64,000 bases of DNA from Sphingomonadaceae bacterium (GTDB taxonomy: Bacteria; Pseudomonadota; Alphaproteobacteria; Sphingomonadales; Sphingomonadaceae), in assembly GCA_029268145.1 (NCBI GenBank), contig JAJUHA010000007.1, positions 1 to 64,000 on the forward strand. Direction: 5' to 3'. Made by a program: the position numbers and the translations under genes. Under the pieces are notes generated by a model, which was given only the letters and a program-made list of their open reading frames with translations, did no database searches and was not told the origin of the DNA. Of the stretch, positions 15,482 through 26,649 are shown one piece after another. Positions within the stretch are counted from its first letter, which is position 1. The number at the start of each line of letters is the position of its first letter.

Positions 15482-16185
15482 GGCGCTTCCCGTTCCGCCG
15501 GCGCCGTGAACATCGGTTGAACGCGGGCGAGTGCCTGCGGAAGGTCGGCGAACCGGTCGATCCGTTCGGCTGCCGGCAGTTCGGCATGCGGCACCTCGCA
15601 GTAGCCGAAGGTGACGAGGATGAACGGGACTCCGGCGGCGGCGGCAGTGGCAGCGTCGGTCGGCGAGTCGCCGACGAAGGCGGCGCGCGATGGCGTGCCG
15701 CCGGCAGCCGCGAGCGTGTCGAGGAGGTGGCGCGGATCGGGCTTGCGCCAGGGCCGCGAATCGGCGCCGAGCACGGCGGCGAAGCGCTGCGACCAGCCGA
15801 GCGCCTCGAGGAGGGCCTGGGTCAGGCTCTCGGGCTTGTTGGTGCAGATGGCGAGCCGCAGGCCACGGTCGGCCAGGGTGGCGAGGGTCGCCTCGACTCC
15901 GGGGAAGGGCCGGCTCATGACCGCGATGTTGGCGCGATAGTGGGCGAGGAAGTGCGGCAGGCCCTCCCTGACGAGCGGCGCGACCTCCTCCGGTGGGCCG
16001 GACGCGGCGAGCCCGCGCTCGAGCAGGCGCGCGGCCCCCGCCCCCACCATGGCGCGCACCGACTCCGCCGGCACGGGCGGCCGGCCGAGCTGGCCTAGCG
16101 CATGGTTGAGCGCGGCGGCGAGATCGGGCGCCGTGTCGACGAGGGTGCCGTCGAGATCGAAGGCGATGGTGGCGGGACGCGACAT
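15478..16185 (-). CDS. gph: Phosphoglycolate phosphatase (HAD family)
   Basis: A 235-residue HAD hydrolase. Motif I is FDLDGTLVDTAPDL (residues 9-22, nucleophile Asp10). Motif II is in AICTNKP, and motifs III/IV include the Lys of RKPDP and VGDSPTDAATA. The cap region and length match phosphoglycolate phosphatase, which clears 2-phosphoglycolate formed from oxidised DNA ends or oxygenase activity. Its stop overlaps the lolA start, so the two are co-translated. It diverges from glmU across 101 bp. Confidence 0.9.
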   Translation of the reverse strand: MSRPATIAFDLDGTLVDTAPDLAAALNHALGQLGRPPVPAESVRAMVGAGAARLLERGLAASGPPEEVAPLVREGLPHFLAHYRANIAVMSRPFPGVEATLATLADRGLRLAICTNKPESLTQALLEALGWSQRFAAVLGADSRPWRKPDPRHLLDTLAAAGGTPSRAAFVGDSPTDAATAAAAGVPFILVTFGYCEVPHAELPAAERIDRFADLPQALARVQPMFTAPAEREAP

Positions 16186-16286
16186 GGCCGAGGCCGTGCC
16201 GGAGCCGGGCGCGCAAGGGAAGCCGGGAAACGCCGCCAGCGCGCAGGCCGGTGGAACCGGGGCGGCGGCTGTGGCAGGGGCGCGCC

Positions 16287-17633
16287 ATGCCCAACCGCCC
16301 TGCTCCCGCCGTGATCGTCCTTGCCGCGGGCAAGGGCACGCGGATGCGCTCGGACCTGCACAAGGTTCTCCACCCCGTCGGCGGGAGGCCGATGCTGCTG
16401 CACCTGCTTGCCACCGTCGCGGCGCTGGAGCCGGCGCGGATCGTGGTCGTGGTCGGCGACCGGGCCGGGCAGGTCGAGGCGGCGGTCGCGCCGCTTAGCG
16501 TTGCGATCGCGGTCCAGGAGCCCCAGCTCGGCACCGGGCACGCGGTGCAGCAGGCGGAGGCGGCGCTTCGCGGCCACGACGGGCCCGTGCTCATCCTGTT
16601 CGGCGACGTGCCGCTGGTGCGCGCGGCGACGCTTGGCCGGCTGCTCGACGCGGTGACGCCGGATGCGCCGATCGCGGTGCTTGGCTTCCGCCCGGCCGTG
16701 CCGGGAGCCTATGGCCGGATTCTCGCCGACGCCGACGGGCGGATCGCGCGGATGGTCGAGGCGCGCGACGCGAGCCCCGAGGAGCTTGCCATCCCGCTGT
16801 GCAACGCCGGGATGATGGCGGTCGACGGCGCGCGGCTGTGGCCGCTGCTCGCGCGGGTCGGCAATGCCAACGCCGCCGGCGAATATTATCTTCCCGACAT
16901 CGTCATGCTGGCGCGCGCCGACGGGCTTGGCGCGACCGTCATCGAGGCCGAGGAGGCCGAGCTGGTCGGAGTCAACAGCCGGGCCGATCTTGCCCTGGTG
17001 GAGGCCGCCTTCCAGGCGCGGCGACGGCGCGAGGTGATGGAGGCGGGGGTGACGCTGGTGGCGCCCGAGACCGTCTTCCTCGCCCATGACACGCAGTTCG
17101 GGCGGGACTGCCTGGTCGAGCCCTTCGTCGTGTTCGGGCCCGCCGTGACGCTGGGCGACCGCGTGGTGGTGCATGCGCATTCGCATCTGGAGGGAGCGCG
17201 GCTGGGCGATGGCTGCGCGGTCGGCCCGTTCGCGCGGCTGCGGCCCGGAACCCTGCTCGAGGCGGGGGCGAAGGTGGGCAACTTCGTCGAGACCAAGAAG
17301 GCGCGGCTGGGGGCCGGGGCCAAGGCCAACCATCTGGCCTATCTGGGCGACGCCGAGGTGGGCGCGGGCGCGAACGTCGGCGCGGGGACGATCACCTGCA
17401 ACTATGACGGGTTCGACAAGTTCCGCACCGTGATCGGCGACGGCGCCTTCATCGGCTCGAACAGCGCGCTGGTCGCGCCGGTGACGGTGGGGGCGGGGGC
17501 GATCGTGGGCGCGGGCTCGGTCATCACCCGCGATGTCGCCGCCGATTCGCTCGCGGTGGCGCGCGGCCGGCAGGAGGGGCACGCCGGCTGGGCGGCGCGG
17601 TTCCGGGCCGGCAAGGCGCGCAAGGGCGATTGA
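16287..17633 (+). CDS. glmU: Bifunctional GlmU (N-acetylglucosamine-1-phosphate uridyltransferase / acetyltransferase)
   Basis: A 448-residue enzyme making UDP-GlcNAc for peptidoglycan and lipid A. The N-terminal pyrophosphorylase domain has IVLAAGKGTRMRSDLHKVLH and later GTGHAVQQAE and FGDVPLV. The C-terminal left-handed beta-helix has hexapeptide repeats and VGNFVETKKARLGAGAKANH and GTITCNYDGFDK near residues 330-380. The start at 16287 begins the conserved domain; the frame is open to 16251. Its stop TGA overlaps the -35 element of the downstream vapBC promoter. Confidence 0.97.
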   Translation: MPNRPAPAVIVLAAGKGTRMRSDLHKVLHPVGGRPMLLHLLATVAALEPARIVVVVGDRAGQVEAAVAPLSVAIAVQEPQLGTGHAVQQAEAALRGHDGPVLILFGDVPLVRAATLGRLLDAVTPDAPIAVLGFRPAVPGAYGRILADADGRIARMVEARDASPEELAIPLCNAGMMAVDGARLWPLLARVGNANAAGEYYLPDIVMLARADGLGATVIEAEEAELVGVNSRADLALVEAAFQARRRREVMEAGVTLVAPETVFLAHDTQFGRDCLVEPFVVFGPAVTLGDRVVVHAHSHLEGARLGDGCAVGPFARLRPGTLLEAGAKVGNFVETKKARLGAGAKANHLAYLGDAEVGAGANVGAGTITCNYDGFDKFRTVIGDGAFIGSNSALVAPVTVGAGAIVGAGSVITRDVAADSLAVARGRQEGHAGWAARFRAGKARKGD

Positions 17634-17657
17634 CACGATATGTTATCGTGATATCGA
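17630..17657 (+). promoter_or_regulatory. vapBC promoter with nested palindromic operator
   Basis: TTGACA at 17630-17635 and TATCGA at 17652-17657 have a 16-bp spacer. CACGATA-TGT-TATCGTG (17634-17650) is a perfect 7-bp inverted repeat, and CGATAT (17636-17641) with ATATCG (17651-17656) is a second one sharing bases with it. Both cover the promoter, as expected of an autoregulatory antitoxin operator. The predicted transcript start falls at or near the ATG at 17664, so the mRNA may be leaderless. Confidence 0.55.
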
Positions 17658-17918
17658 ATGGCCATGCGCACGCTCATCGACCTTCCCGACGAGGACATCG
17701 CCTGGCTTGACCAGCTGGCGCTTGGAACGGGCAGGTCCCGTGCCGCGCTCGTGCGCGAGGCCGTCGCCCGTTTCCGTCGCGACCGTGCCGGGGACTCGCT
17801 CGACCGCGCCTTCGGCGCCTGGACCGGACGCGCCGACATCGGCGACGGGGTTGCCTACCAGGACCGGCTGCGCCGGGAGTGGGATCGCGATCGGGCTGGC
17901 CCGGATCCGGGGCCGTGA
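17658..17918 (+). CDS. Ribbon-helix-helix antitoxin (VapB/CopG type)
   Basis: An 86-residue protein. MRTLIDLPDEDIAWLDQLA, from the second Met (residue 3), gives the beta-strand and first helix of a ribbon-helix-helix domain, and SRAALVREAVARFR the second helix. The C-terminal 40 residues are charged and should bind and block the toxin. No Shine-Dalgarno sequence is visible before either ATG (17658 or 17664). The next gene starts in its stop codon (GTGA), the usual antitoxin-toxin arrangement. It probably represses its own promoter through the palindromes at 17634-17656. Confidence 0.83.
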   Translation: MAMRTLIDLPDEDIAWLDQLALGTGRSRAALVREAVARFRRDRAGDSLDRAFGAWTGRADIGDGVAYQDRLRREWDRDRAGPDPGP

Positions 17919-18286
17919 CCGACGTCTCCTTCGACACCAATATCCTGATCGACTTCCTGAACGGGATCGAGGCCAGCCGGGGGGAACTTCGGCGCGTGCG
18001 GCGGCGGTGGATCAGCCGGATCAGCTGGATCGAGGTGATGGCGGGGATCGACGAAGGGACGGTGACCGTGGTGGAGGATTTCCTCGCCCAGTTCTCGATC
18101 GACGAGGTCACCGAGGACGTCGGCCGCCTTGCCGCCGCGATGCGTCGCGAGCGGGCCAGCCTGCGCCTGCCGGACGCCATCGTACTTGCCACGGCGCAGG
18201 CCCGCGGCCGAATCCTCGTGACCCGCAACACGCGCGACTTCCCGGCCAGCATGCCGGGCATTCGCGTTCCCTACCAGCTTCCCTGA
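17915..18286 (+). CDS. PIN-domain toxin (VapC type)
   Basis: A 123-residue PIN-domain ribonuclease. The four acidic residues are in place: Asp in SFDTNILIDFL (residues 5-15), Glu in SWIEVMAG, Asp in LRLPDAIVLATA and the Asp in TRNTRDFP. VapC toxins cleave tRNA or rRNA when released from the antitoxin. The GTG at 17915-17917 was chosen because homology starts there and it overlaps the antitoxin stop; an upstream ATG at 17879 would lengthen the protein by 12 unlikely residues. It lies 13 bp before glmS. Confidence 0.87.
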   Translation: MTDVSFDTNILIDFLNGIEASRGELRRVRRRWISRISWIEVMAGIDEGTVTVVEDFLAQFSIDEVTEDVGRLAAAMRRERASLRLPDAIVLATAQARGRILVTRNTRDFPASMPGIRVPYQLP

Positions 18287-18299
18287 AAGGTCCCGGTCC

Positions 18300-20119
<1,820 letters not shown>

Positions 20120-20123
<4 letters not shown>

Positions 20124-20491
20124 GGCGGGTGGAAGGCGGGTGCCACTGCGGGGCCGTGCGGTTCGCGGCCGACGCGGCTGCGGATGCGGTCCTCCTTGAC
20201 TGCAACTGCTCGATCTGCGCGATGACCGGCTATCTCCATCTCATCGTGCCCGGCAGGGACTTCCGGCTGCTGCGGGGCGCGGACGCGCTCGTCGAATACC
20301 GCTTCGGGACGGGGGCGGCGCGGCACCTCTTCTGCCGGACCTGCGGAGTGAGGAGCTTCTATCATCCGCGCTCGCACCCCGATGGCATCAGCATCAACGC
20401 CCGCTGCCTCGACGGCGGCGTGCCCGACCTGCCGGTCCGGCCCTTCGACGGCCGCAACTGGGAGGCGGCGCGGGCCGCGCTCGAGGGCTGA
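20120..20491 (+). CDS. GFA-family zinc protein
   Basis: A 123-residue glutathione-dependent formaldehyde-activating (Gfa/CENP-V) family protein. The zinc cysteines are in GGCHCGAVRF (residues 7-16), CNCSICAMTG (about 34-43) and FCRTCGVRSFY (about 75-85). The block HPDGISINARCLD is also typical. Despite the name, most members have no proven formaldehyde chemistry. It is translationally coupled to glmS. Confidence 0.9.
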
Positions 20492-20533
20492 GGCCGTCAT
20501 GCAGGCGTCATCGGCGGCTGGCAGGCACGGGCC

Positions 20534-22015
20534 ATGACGCGCCTTGCCCTCCTCCTCGCCGCCCTGCTCCTCGCCGCCTGCGCGACGCGGCCGGCCGCGC
20601 CCCTGGCCGAGGCGCCGCCGCGCAACATCGTCGTCATGATCTCCGACGGGGCGGGCTATGCGACGCTGCGGGCGACGCGGCTGTGGACGGGAAGGCCGCT
20701 CGCGGTCGAGGACTCCGGCTTCGCCCACGCGCCCATGGCGGTCACCCAGCTTTCGACCCGCAACAGGCCGCTGCCGGCCCCCGAGGGCCTCGCCCAGGAT
20801 CCGGAGCTGCTGTTCACGCCGGCGCGCGCCTGCGATTCCACCCCCGTGCCCGGGGAGACGCCCGCGCTCTACGGGATGGGCGTGAGATACCCGCGCGGCT
20901 TTCGCGGCTATGAGTGGAGCCGGCGCACCGCGCCCGACAGCGCCAACACCATGTCGGCGCTGATGACGGGCGTGCGGAGCTACAACAATGCCATTAACGT
21001 CGACGGAAGCGGAGCGCCGCTGCCCACCCTGGCCGCGGCGGCGGCAGCGAGCGGGCGGGCCGTGGGGGTGGTCACGACCGCCTCGCTTTCGGATGCGACG
21101 CCGGCCGCCGGCGCCGGCGCGCACGCGCCGAGCCGGGCGATGCGCCCCGAGCTTGCCGCCCAGATGTTCGGCAATGGTCGCGCCGTCGTCATCGCAGGCG
21201 CCGGCAACCCCGACTGGACCAACGATGCCACGCCGGCGCCGAAGCCCAGCCACGCCTGGATCGGCGCGGACACCTGGGCCGCGCTCAAGGCGGGCGCGCC
21301 GGTGCCGCCGGCCGGCGTGACCTGGACGCTCGTCGAGGACGCCGCGCGGGTGAAGGCGATGGCCGCCGGCGCCGAGCCGGTGCCGGATCGGCTCGCCATC
21401 GTCGCGAGAGCGGCGGAGGGCACGCAGCAGTATCGCGGCCGCCTCGCGCCCTCGACCGACCCGCCGTTTGCGACCCCGCTGATCGAAGGGCAGCCGGCGC
21501 TCGCCGACATGACGCTTGCGGCGCTGCGGCGCCTCGAGCGCGACGACGGCGGCTTCTTCCTGGTGGTGGAGGAATCGAACACCGACCGGGCGGCCCATGC
21601 CAACAACCTCGGCCGCGTCATCGAGGCGCGCCTCGCCTTCGAGGAGGCGGTGGCCGCCGTGGTCACCCACCTCGGGCCGCGGCTTTCCGAAACCCTCATC
21701 CTGGTGACGGCCGACCACGACCATCTGCTCATGGGCCCCGATGGCGCGACGGTCGCGTTCCAGCCGCTGGTCGACGCCGGCGCGGGGCGGCTGCCCGGGC
21801 ACCGCTGGCTGGGGAACGGGCATTCCAGCCTTGCCGTGCCGCTGTTCGTGCGCGGGCCCGGCGCGGCGGCCGTGCTGGCGGCGACCGATGGCGGCCCGGC
21901 GGCGGACGGCCGCGCGCCCCTCCGTGAGGCGGCCTGCCCGGTCACCGGGCCGGTGCTCGACCAGGCCGCGGTGGGCCGCGCGCTCCTCCGCCTCGTCTCC
22001 GCACCCCGCCGCTAG
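20534..22015 (+). CDS. Alkaline phosphatase, lipoprotein
   Basis: A 493-residue phosphomonoesterase of the PhoA superfamily. The N-terminus is a lipoprotein signal (LLLAALLLAAC, lipid-attached Cys16). The first metal-binding Asp is in VVMISDGAGY (Asp38). The nucleophile Ser136 follows Asp135 in TAPDSANTMSALMTG. Further metal ligands are in LVVEESNTDRAAHANN (about 341-356), VTADHDH and GNGHSS. ADATPA-type SDATPAAGAGAH is present. The enzyme probably releases phosphate from organic esters at the membrane surface. The 42-bp gap before it separates it from the GFA gene. Confidence 0.92.
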   Translation: MTRLALLLAALLLAACATRPAAPLAEAPPRNIVVMISDGAGYATLRATRLWTGRPLAVEDSGFAHAPMAVTQLSTRNRPLPAPEGLAQDPELLFTPARACDSTPVPGETPALYGMGVRYPRGFRGYEWSRRTAPDSANTMSALMTGVRSYNNAINVDGSGAPLPTLAAAAAASGRAVGVVTTASLSDATPAAGAGAHAPSRAMRPELAAQMFGNGRAVVIAGAGNPDWTNDATPAPKPSHAWIGADTWAALKAGAPVPPAGVTWTLVEDAARVKAMAAGAEPVPDRLAIVARAAEGTQQYRGRLAPSTDPPFATPLIEGQPALADMTLAALRRLERDDGGFFLVVEESNTDRAAHANNLGRVIEARLAFEEAVAAVVTHLGPRLSETLILVTADHDHLLMGPDGATVAFQPLVDAGAGRLPGHRWLGNGHSSLAVPLFVRGPGAAAVLAATDGGPAADGRAPLREAACPVTGPVLDQAAVGRALLRLVSAPRR

Positions 22016-22077
22016 CCGCGCAGCGGCGCGGCGTCCGGGCGTTGGCCTTGCGGCGGGTTCCGTCCTAGGACGCGGCG

Positions 22078-23418
22078 ATGGACGACTTCGACTATTTCGT
22101 GATCGGCGCCGGATCGGGCGGGGTGCGTTCGGCGCGGATCGCTGCCGGCCATGGCGCCAGGGTGGGAATCGCCGAGGAGCACCGGGTGGGCGGCACCTGC
22201 GTCATTCGCGGCTGCGTGCCCAAGAAGCTGCTCGTCATCGGCGCCCATTTCGCCGAGGACCTCGAGGATGCCGCGCGCTTCGGCTGGCGGATCGAGGGCC
22301 GGCGCTTCGACTGGCCGACGCTCAGGGACAATGTGCTCGCCGATGTCGACCGGCTCGAGCGGGCCTACCAGGCCACGCTCGACAGCCATGGCGTCAAGAC
22401 CTTCCACGTCCGCGCCGAGCTTGCCGGGCCGAACCGGGTGCGGGTGGGCGGGCGCGAAGTGACGGCCCGGCATGTCCTCATCGCCACCGGCGCCCGGCCG
22501 CAGGTGCCGGCGGAGATTCCAGGCGCGGAGCTTGGCATCACGTCGAACGAGGTCTTCCACCTCGAGGCCCTGCCGGAGCGGATCGCGATCGTCGGCGGCG
22601 GCTACATCGCCAACGAGTTCGCAGGGATCTTCCACGAGCTGGGCAGCCGGGTGACGCAGATCGTCCGCGGGCCCCGGCTGCTGAAGGGGTGGGAGCCGGC
22701 GCTCGCCGACCGGCTGCTCCAGATCTCGCTCGGCAAGCACATCGACATCCGCCTCGGCTGCGCGCCGACAGCCGTGGAGCGGCAGGCCGATGGCAGCCTC
22801 AGGGTCGCGCTCGCCTCGGGCCAGGCGGTCGAGGTCGATGCGCTGCTGTGGGCGGTGGGCCGGATTCCCAATGCCGATGGCCTCGGGCTGGAGGCGCTGG
22901 GCGTGGAGCGGCGCAACCGCGGCGAGATCGCGGTCGATGACCGCAGCACCACCCGCCTGCCCTGGCTGCACGCGGTTGGCGACGTGACCGACCGGATGCA
23001 GCTCACCCCCATCGCCATCCGCGAGGGCCATGCGCTCGCCGACCGGCTGTTCGGCGGCAGGGACTGGAAGGTCGACTATGCCAACGTGCCCTCCGCCGTC
23101 TTCAGCCACCCGCCGCTCGCCTCGGTGGGCCTGACCGAGCCCGAGGCGCGCGAGCGGCTTGGCGGGGTCAGGGTCTTCACGTCCGACTTCCGGCCGATGA
23201 AGAACGTGCTTGCCGGCCGCGACGAGCGCGCGCTCTACAAGCTCGTCGTCGACGCCGCGACCGACCGGCTGGTCGGCGCCCACCTGATCGGGCCGGATGC
23301 GCCCGAGATCCTCCAGGCGCTCGCCATCGCGGTCAGGGCGGGGCTCACCAAGGCCGATCTGGACGCAACCGTCGCGCTCCACCCGACCATGGCCGAGGAG
23401 CTGGTGCTGATGCGCTGA
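22078..23418 (+). CDS. gor: Glutathione-disulfide reductase
   Basis: A 446-residue FAD/NADPH disulfide reductase. The N-terminal FAD motif is VIGAGSGGVRSAR, and the redox disulfide is GGTCVIRGCVPKK with Cys41 and Cys46. The central NADPH motif is IVGGGYIANEFAG, and the C-terminal interface supplies the active-site His-Glu in ALHPTMAEELV. The CxxxxC spacing and the RGCVPKKL context favour glutathione reductase over lipoamide or mercuric reductase. It converges with the PEP-CTERM gene across 73 bp. Confidence 0.94.
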   Translation: MDDFDYFVIGAGSGGVRSARIAAGHGARVGIAEEHRVGGTCVIRGCVPKKLLVIGAHFAEDLEDAARFGWRIEGRRFDWPTLRDNVLADVDRLERAYQATLDSHGVKTFHVRAELAGPNRVRVGGREVTARHVLIATGARPQVPAEIPGAELGITSNEVFHLEALPERIAIVGGGYIANEFAGIFHELGSRVTQIVRGPRLLKGWEPALADRLLQISLGKHIDIRLGCAPTAVERQADGSLRVALASGQAVEVDALLWAVGRIPNADGLGLEALGVERRNRGEIAVDDRSTTRLPWLHAVGDVTDRMQLTPIAIREGHALADRLFGGRDWKVDYANVPSAVFSHPPLASVGLTEPEARERLGGVRVFTSDFRPMKNVLAGRDERALYKLVVDAATDRLVGAHLIGPDAPEILQALAIAVRAGLTKADLDATVALHPTMAEELVLMR

Positions 23419-23465
23419 GACCCGGCGCGGCGGTCGGCCCTCTCGGCCTGCCTCGCGCCCCCGCC

Positions 23466-23480
23466 GGCGCCCCGGGCGCC
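23466..23480. terminator. Short hairpin between convergent genes
   Basis: GGCGCC-CCG-GGCGCC is a perfect 6-bp stem between the convergent gor and PEP-CTERM genes. There is no T-tract, so its role as a bidirectional terminator is only suggested by position. Confidence 0.25.
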
Positions 23481-23491
23481 AGCGCGCGAGC

Positions 23492-25027
23492 TCAGGCTTC
23501 GGCGGCGAGGGGCCGGCGGCGGCGCAGGGCCCCGCCGACCAGCCCGAAGCCCGCCACGAGCATCGCCCAGGTGCCGGGCTCCGGCACGGCGGTCAGGCGG
23601 AACAGGTGGGTCCAGCCATCGTCCTCGGCGCTGGCGAGAAGGTAGCTGTTGCCGTCCCAGCTGTCGGAGGCGTGGATGAAGGTCAGCCCCTCGAACTCGG
23701 CATACTGGTCGCCGGCCGCGAGATCGTAGATGAGCCCGGCGAACAGCGGGTTCCCGGGATTGGAGATGTTCCAGGCCGCGATCGACCGGCCCCGCTCGAT
23801 CCCGGCGAAGAGCCAGCGCTGCTGGCCGATCATGCCGACCGTGACATTCTCGGGCTCGATCGAGAGCCGGGTGCGCCGGTCGGAATTGAGGCCGAGGAGA
23901 CCGAGCGTCGTCACCAGATTCTCGACCTGGTTGCCCGAATCCCAGACGAGCGTGCCATCGAGCGTGCGGATGGAGACCGAACGGCCGCCCGAATAGGCCA
24001 CCGTGTCGGCAAGGCCGTCGTCCGTGAGGTCGAGGTGCCAGAAGGTCTGCGGGGTCACGTTGGCCGGGCTCAGCGCGGCAAGCGTCGCCGCCGGCACCTT
24101 CGTCGGATCGACCGGCATGGTCCGGTTGTTGCCGAGATTCTCGCCCTCGTTCGCCATGGCGAGGTAGGTGACGCCGCCATGGTCGAAGGCGGCGATGCCG
24201 TCGGGCTGCCAGAGCGCGCTCACGCCCGCGAGCCCGAGCGAGTTCGGCGTGCCCGAGGATGAGCGGTGGGTGAAGAAGGTGGAGGGCAGCGTCGGATCCT
24301 TGAGGCCGAGGGGCACGAGCTCGCTGATCGTCTCGGTCGACAGATCGACGATCGCGAGCATGTTGTTTTCCTGGAGCGTGACGATTGCCTTCTGGCCGTC
24401 GGCGGTGATGGTCACGAACTCGGGCTCGATGTCCTCGGCGAAGGCGACGCCCGGCCGGAACAGGGCGCCGCCGGCGCGATAGGCCGTCTCGCCGGCGGCA
24501 AAGCCGGCGAAGTCGAGCGTGGTGACCGCGCGGGTCGCGACATCGACGATCGCGATCTGGCCGGGGCCGCCGCCGACCTCGGGATCGCCCTCGATCGCGA
24601 CCACCAGCCGCGCGCCATCGGGCGTGAAGGTCATCTGGTCGGGGGTGGTGCCGACCGTCACGTCGCCGCCGATCTGGCTGCCGGTGGCCGCGTCGAAGAA
24701 GCGGATCCGGCCCGCCGTGCCGACCAGCCCGCCGACTGCCACGATGCCGTTCTTCACGGAGACGTTGGTGGCAGCGTCATTGCCCGCCGACAGCCGCAGG
24801 GTGCGGACATAGGTGCCGGAAGAGGTCAGGACGTCGACCCCCTTCTCGCCGGAGACGAAGATGTAGCCGGAGCCGGGATCGAAGGCATTGATCTCGGCGC
24901 CCTCGCCCTGGCCGGGCGTGTTGTGGCGGAACGACCAGACCCGGTCGACGCCGATTCCGCTGGTGGTCGCGGACGCAGCGGCCGCAAGGCCGAGAAGCGC
25001 AGCACCGGCAAGAAGACGAAAAGCCAT
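23492..25027 (-). CDS. Choice-of-anchor I domain protein with PEP-CTERM anchor
   Basis: A 511-residue exported protein. A signal peptide (LLAGAALLGLAAAASA, residues 4-19) precedes a beta-propeller-like region of the choice-of-anchor I / alkaline phosphatase-associated type, with repeats such as TPDQMTFTPDGARLVVAIEG, EPEFVTITADGQKAIVTLQE and AEFEGLTFI. The C-terminus has VPEPGTWAMLVAGFGLVGGA and an RRRR tail, the exosortase sorting signal. Such proteins are surface-anchored and of unknown activity. It diverges from the carotenoid oxygenase across 153 bp. Confidence 0.9.
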   Translation of the reverse strand: MAFRLLAGAALLGLAAAASATTSGIGVDRVWSFRHNTPGQGEGAEINAFDPGSGYIFVSGEKGVDVLTSSGTYVRTLRLSAGNDAATNVSVKNGIVAVGGLVGTAGRIRFFDAATGSQIGGDVTVGTTPDQMTFTPDGARLVVAIEGDPEVGGGPGQIAIVDVATRAVTTLDFAGFAAGETAYRAGGALFRPGVAFAEDIEPEFVTITADGQKAIVTLQENNMLAIVDLSTETISELVPLGLKDPTLPSTFFTHRSSSGTPNSLGLAGVSALWQPDGIAAFDHGGVTYLAMANEGENLGNNRTMPVDPTKVPAATLAALSPANVTPQTFWHLDLTDDGLADTVAYSGGRSVSIRTLDGTLVWDSGNQVENLVTTLGLLGLNSDRRTRLSIEPENVTVGMIGQQRWLFAGIERGRSIAAWNISNPGNPLFAGLIYDLAAGDQYAEFEGLTFIHASDSWDGNSYLLASAEDDGWTHLFRLTAVPEPGTWAMLVAGFGLVGGALRRRRPLAAEA

Positions 25028-25180
25028 GGGACCCCCTCCACGCCTGAGAATGACGGGGCATCCCTAGGTCGGGCGGATGACCGGTTCGTGACCGGCGGGT
25101 TTCGCCTCCGTGACAGGGCGGGACGGCTTGGGGCTGGTCCCGGTTCGGGCTATGGGACGCGGGGGCGAGGGAGACGGGAC

Positions 25181-26608
25181 ATGGCGAGCACGGTCGAGTC
25201 GGCCATTCGCGGCGTGGTGGGCGCGGGGTTTGCCGCGCTTGCGGGCTTCAACCGGGGCCGGATGGCGCCCGAGCCCAACCGCTGGATGAACGGCGTGTTT
25301 GCGCCGCTCACCGAGGAAGTGACGCTCGAGGGGCTGGAGGTGCGCGGGGCGATCCCCGAGGCGCTGGACGGCCTCTATGTGCGCAACGGCGCCAACCCGC
25401 TCGGCATCGAGCACCAGCCCAGCCACCACTGGTTCCTCGGCGAGGGCATGGTCCATGGCGTGCGAATCAAGGACGGCAAGGCGCTGTGGTACCGCAACCG
25501 CTTCGTCCGCTCGAATGCGGTCTCGGCCTTCCTCGGCGAGGCGCCGGCGCCGGGCGAGCGCCATCCGCTGACCGACGTCGCCAACACCAACGTGGTCGCG
25601 ATCGGCGGGCGGACCTACGCGATCGTCGAGGCCGCGGGCCACCCGGTCGAGCTCGGGCCCGATCTCTCGACGCTGCGCCACGACCCCTTCGGCGGCACGC
25701 TCACCACCCCCTTCTCCGCCCATCCGCACCGCGACCCGGCGACGGGCAGGCACCATGCCATCTGCTACGAGGGCGCGCCCGACGGGCGGGTCTGGCATGT
25801 CACGGTCTCGCCCGCCGGCCTCGTCGAGCGGGCCGAGGAGATCGCGGTTGCCGACGGCCCGTCGATCCACGACTGCGCCATCACCGAGCGGCACATCCTC
25901 GTCTTCGACCTTCCCGTCACCTTCGCGATGGACCGCTACCTGAAGGGCTATCGCTTCCCGCTGGCCTGGAACCCGAGGCATCCCGCCCGCGTCGGCGTGC
26001 TCGGGCTCGATGCGCCGGGGGCGAGCATCCGCTGGTGCGCGGTCGACCCCTGCTATGTCTTCCACCCGGCCAATGCCTTCGAGGCCGACGACGGCACCAT
26101 CGTCTGCGACCTGGTGGTGCACGACCGGATGTTCTGGCGCTCGACCTCCGGGCCGGATGCCGAGCGCATCACCTTCGAGCGCTGGACCATCGACCCTGCG
26201 GCCGGCACGGTCGCGCGCCGCGTGCGCGACGACCGGCCGCAGGAATTCCCCCGGATCGACGAGCGGCGGACCGGCCGGCGCCACGGCCATGTCTTCGCGG
26301 CCGAGGTGGACACGGCGAGCGTGGTGGCGACCTCGCGACTCCTCGCCCATGATGTCGAGGCCGGCACCAGCCGCGCCCATGATTTCGGCCCTGGCGCGAT
26401 GGTGGGCGAGTTCGTCCATGTGCCGCGCGGGGAGGGCGAGCTGGACGGCTGGCTGATGGGCCTTGTCGCCTGGCCCGGCGAAGGCCGCAGCGCGCTCATG
26501 ATCCTCGACGCAGCCGACGTCTCGGCGCGGCCGGTCGCCGAGGTGCGCATCCCCAGGCGGATCCCGCCCGGCTTCCACGGCAACTGGATTCCCGCCACCG
26601 CGGCCTGA
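25181..26608 (+). CDS. Carotenoid oxygenase family protein
   Basis: A 475-residue non-haem iron dioxygenase of the RPE65/carotenoid-cleavage family. The four iron-binding histidines fit the motifs [27 protein letters not shown] and, at the very end, PGFHGNW. The opening LYVRNGANP and [12 protein letters not shown] are also family marks. Such enzymes cleave carotenoids, apocarotenoids or stilbene-type substrates; the substrate cannot be told here. The ATG at 25181 was chosen because homology begins about 30 residues later; the frame is open to 24266 on shadow sequence. Confidence 0.92.
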   Translation: MASTVESAIRGVVGAGFAALAGFNRGRMAPEPNRWMNGVFAPLTEEVTLEGLEVRGAIPEALDGLYVRNGANPLGIEHQPSHHWFLGEGMVHGVRIKDGKALWYRNRFVRSNAVSAFLGEAPAPGERHPLTDVANTNVVAIGGRTYAIVEAAGHPVELGPDLSTLRHDPFGGTLTTPFSAHPHRDPATGRHHAICYEGAPDGRVWHVTVSPAGLVERAEEIAVADGPSIHDCAITERHILVFDLPVTFAMDRYLKGYRFPLAWNPRHPARVGVLGLDAPGASIRWCAVDPCYVFHPANAFEADDGTIVCDLVVHDRMFWRSTSGPDAERITFERWTIDPAAGTVARRVRDDRPQEFPRIDERRTGRRHGHVFAAEVDTASVVATSRLLAHDVEAGTSRAHDFGPGAMVGEFVHVPRGEGELDGWLMGLVAWPGEGRSALMILDAADVSARPVAEVRIPRRIPPGFHGNWIPATAA

Positions 26609-26649
26609 GGCTTGCCCGCCTGCGTCTTCGGGTGCATGAGGCGCGCCCG

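Noticed and set aside
14604-15587. 327-codon minus-strand frame overlapping lolA
   Set aside because: Different frame from lolA, begins and ends without signals; lolA motifs are in the other frame.
17658-18286. Toxin-antitoxin pair as part of a mobile element
   Set aside because: No integrase, transposase, direct repeats or att-like tRNA target is visible around it.
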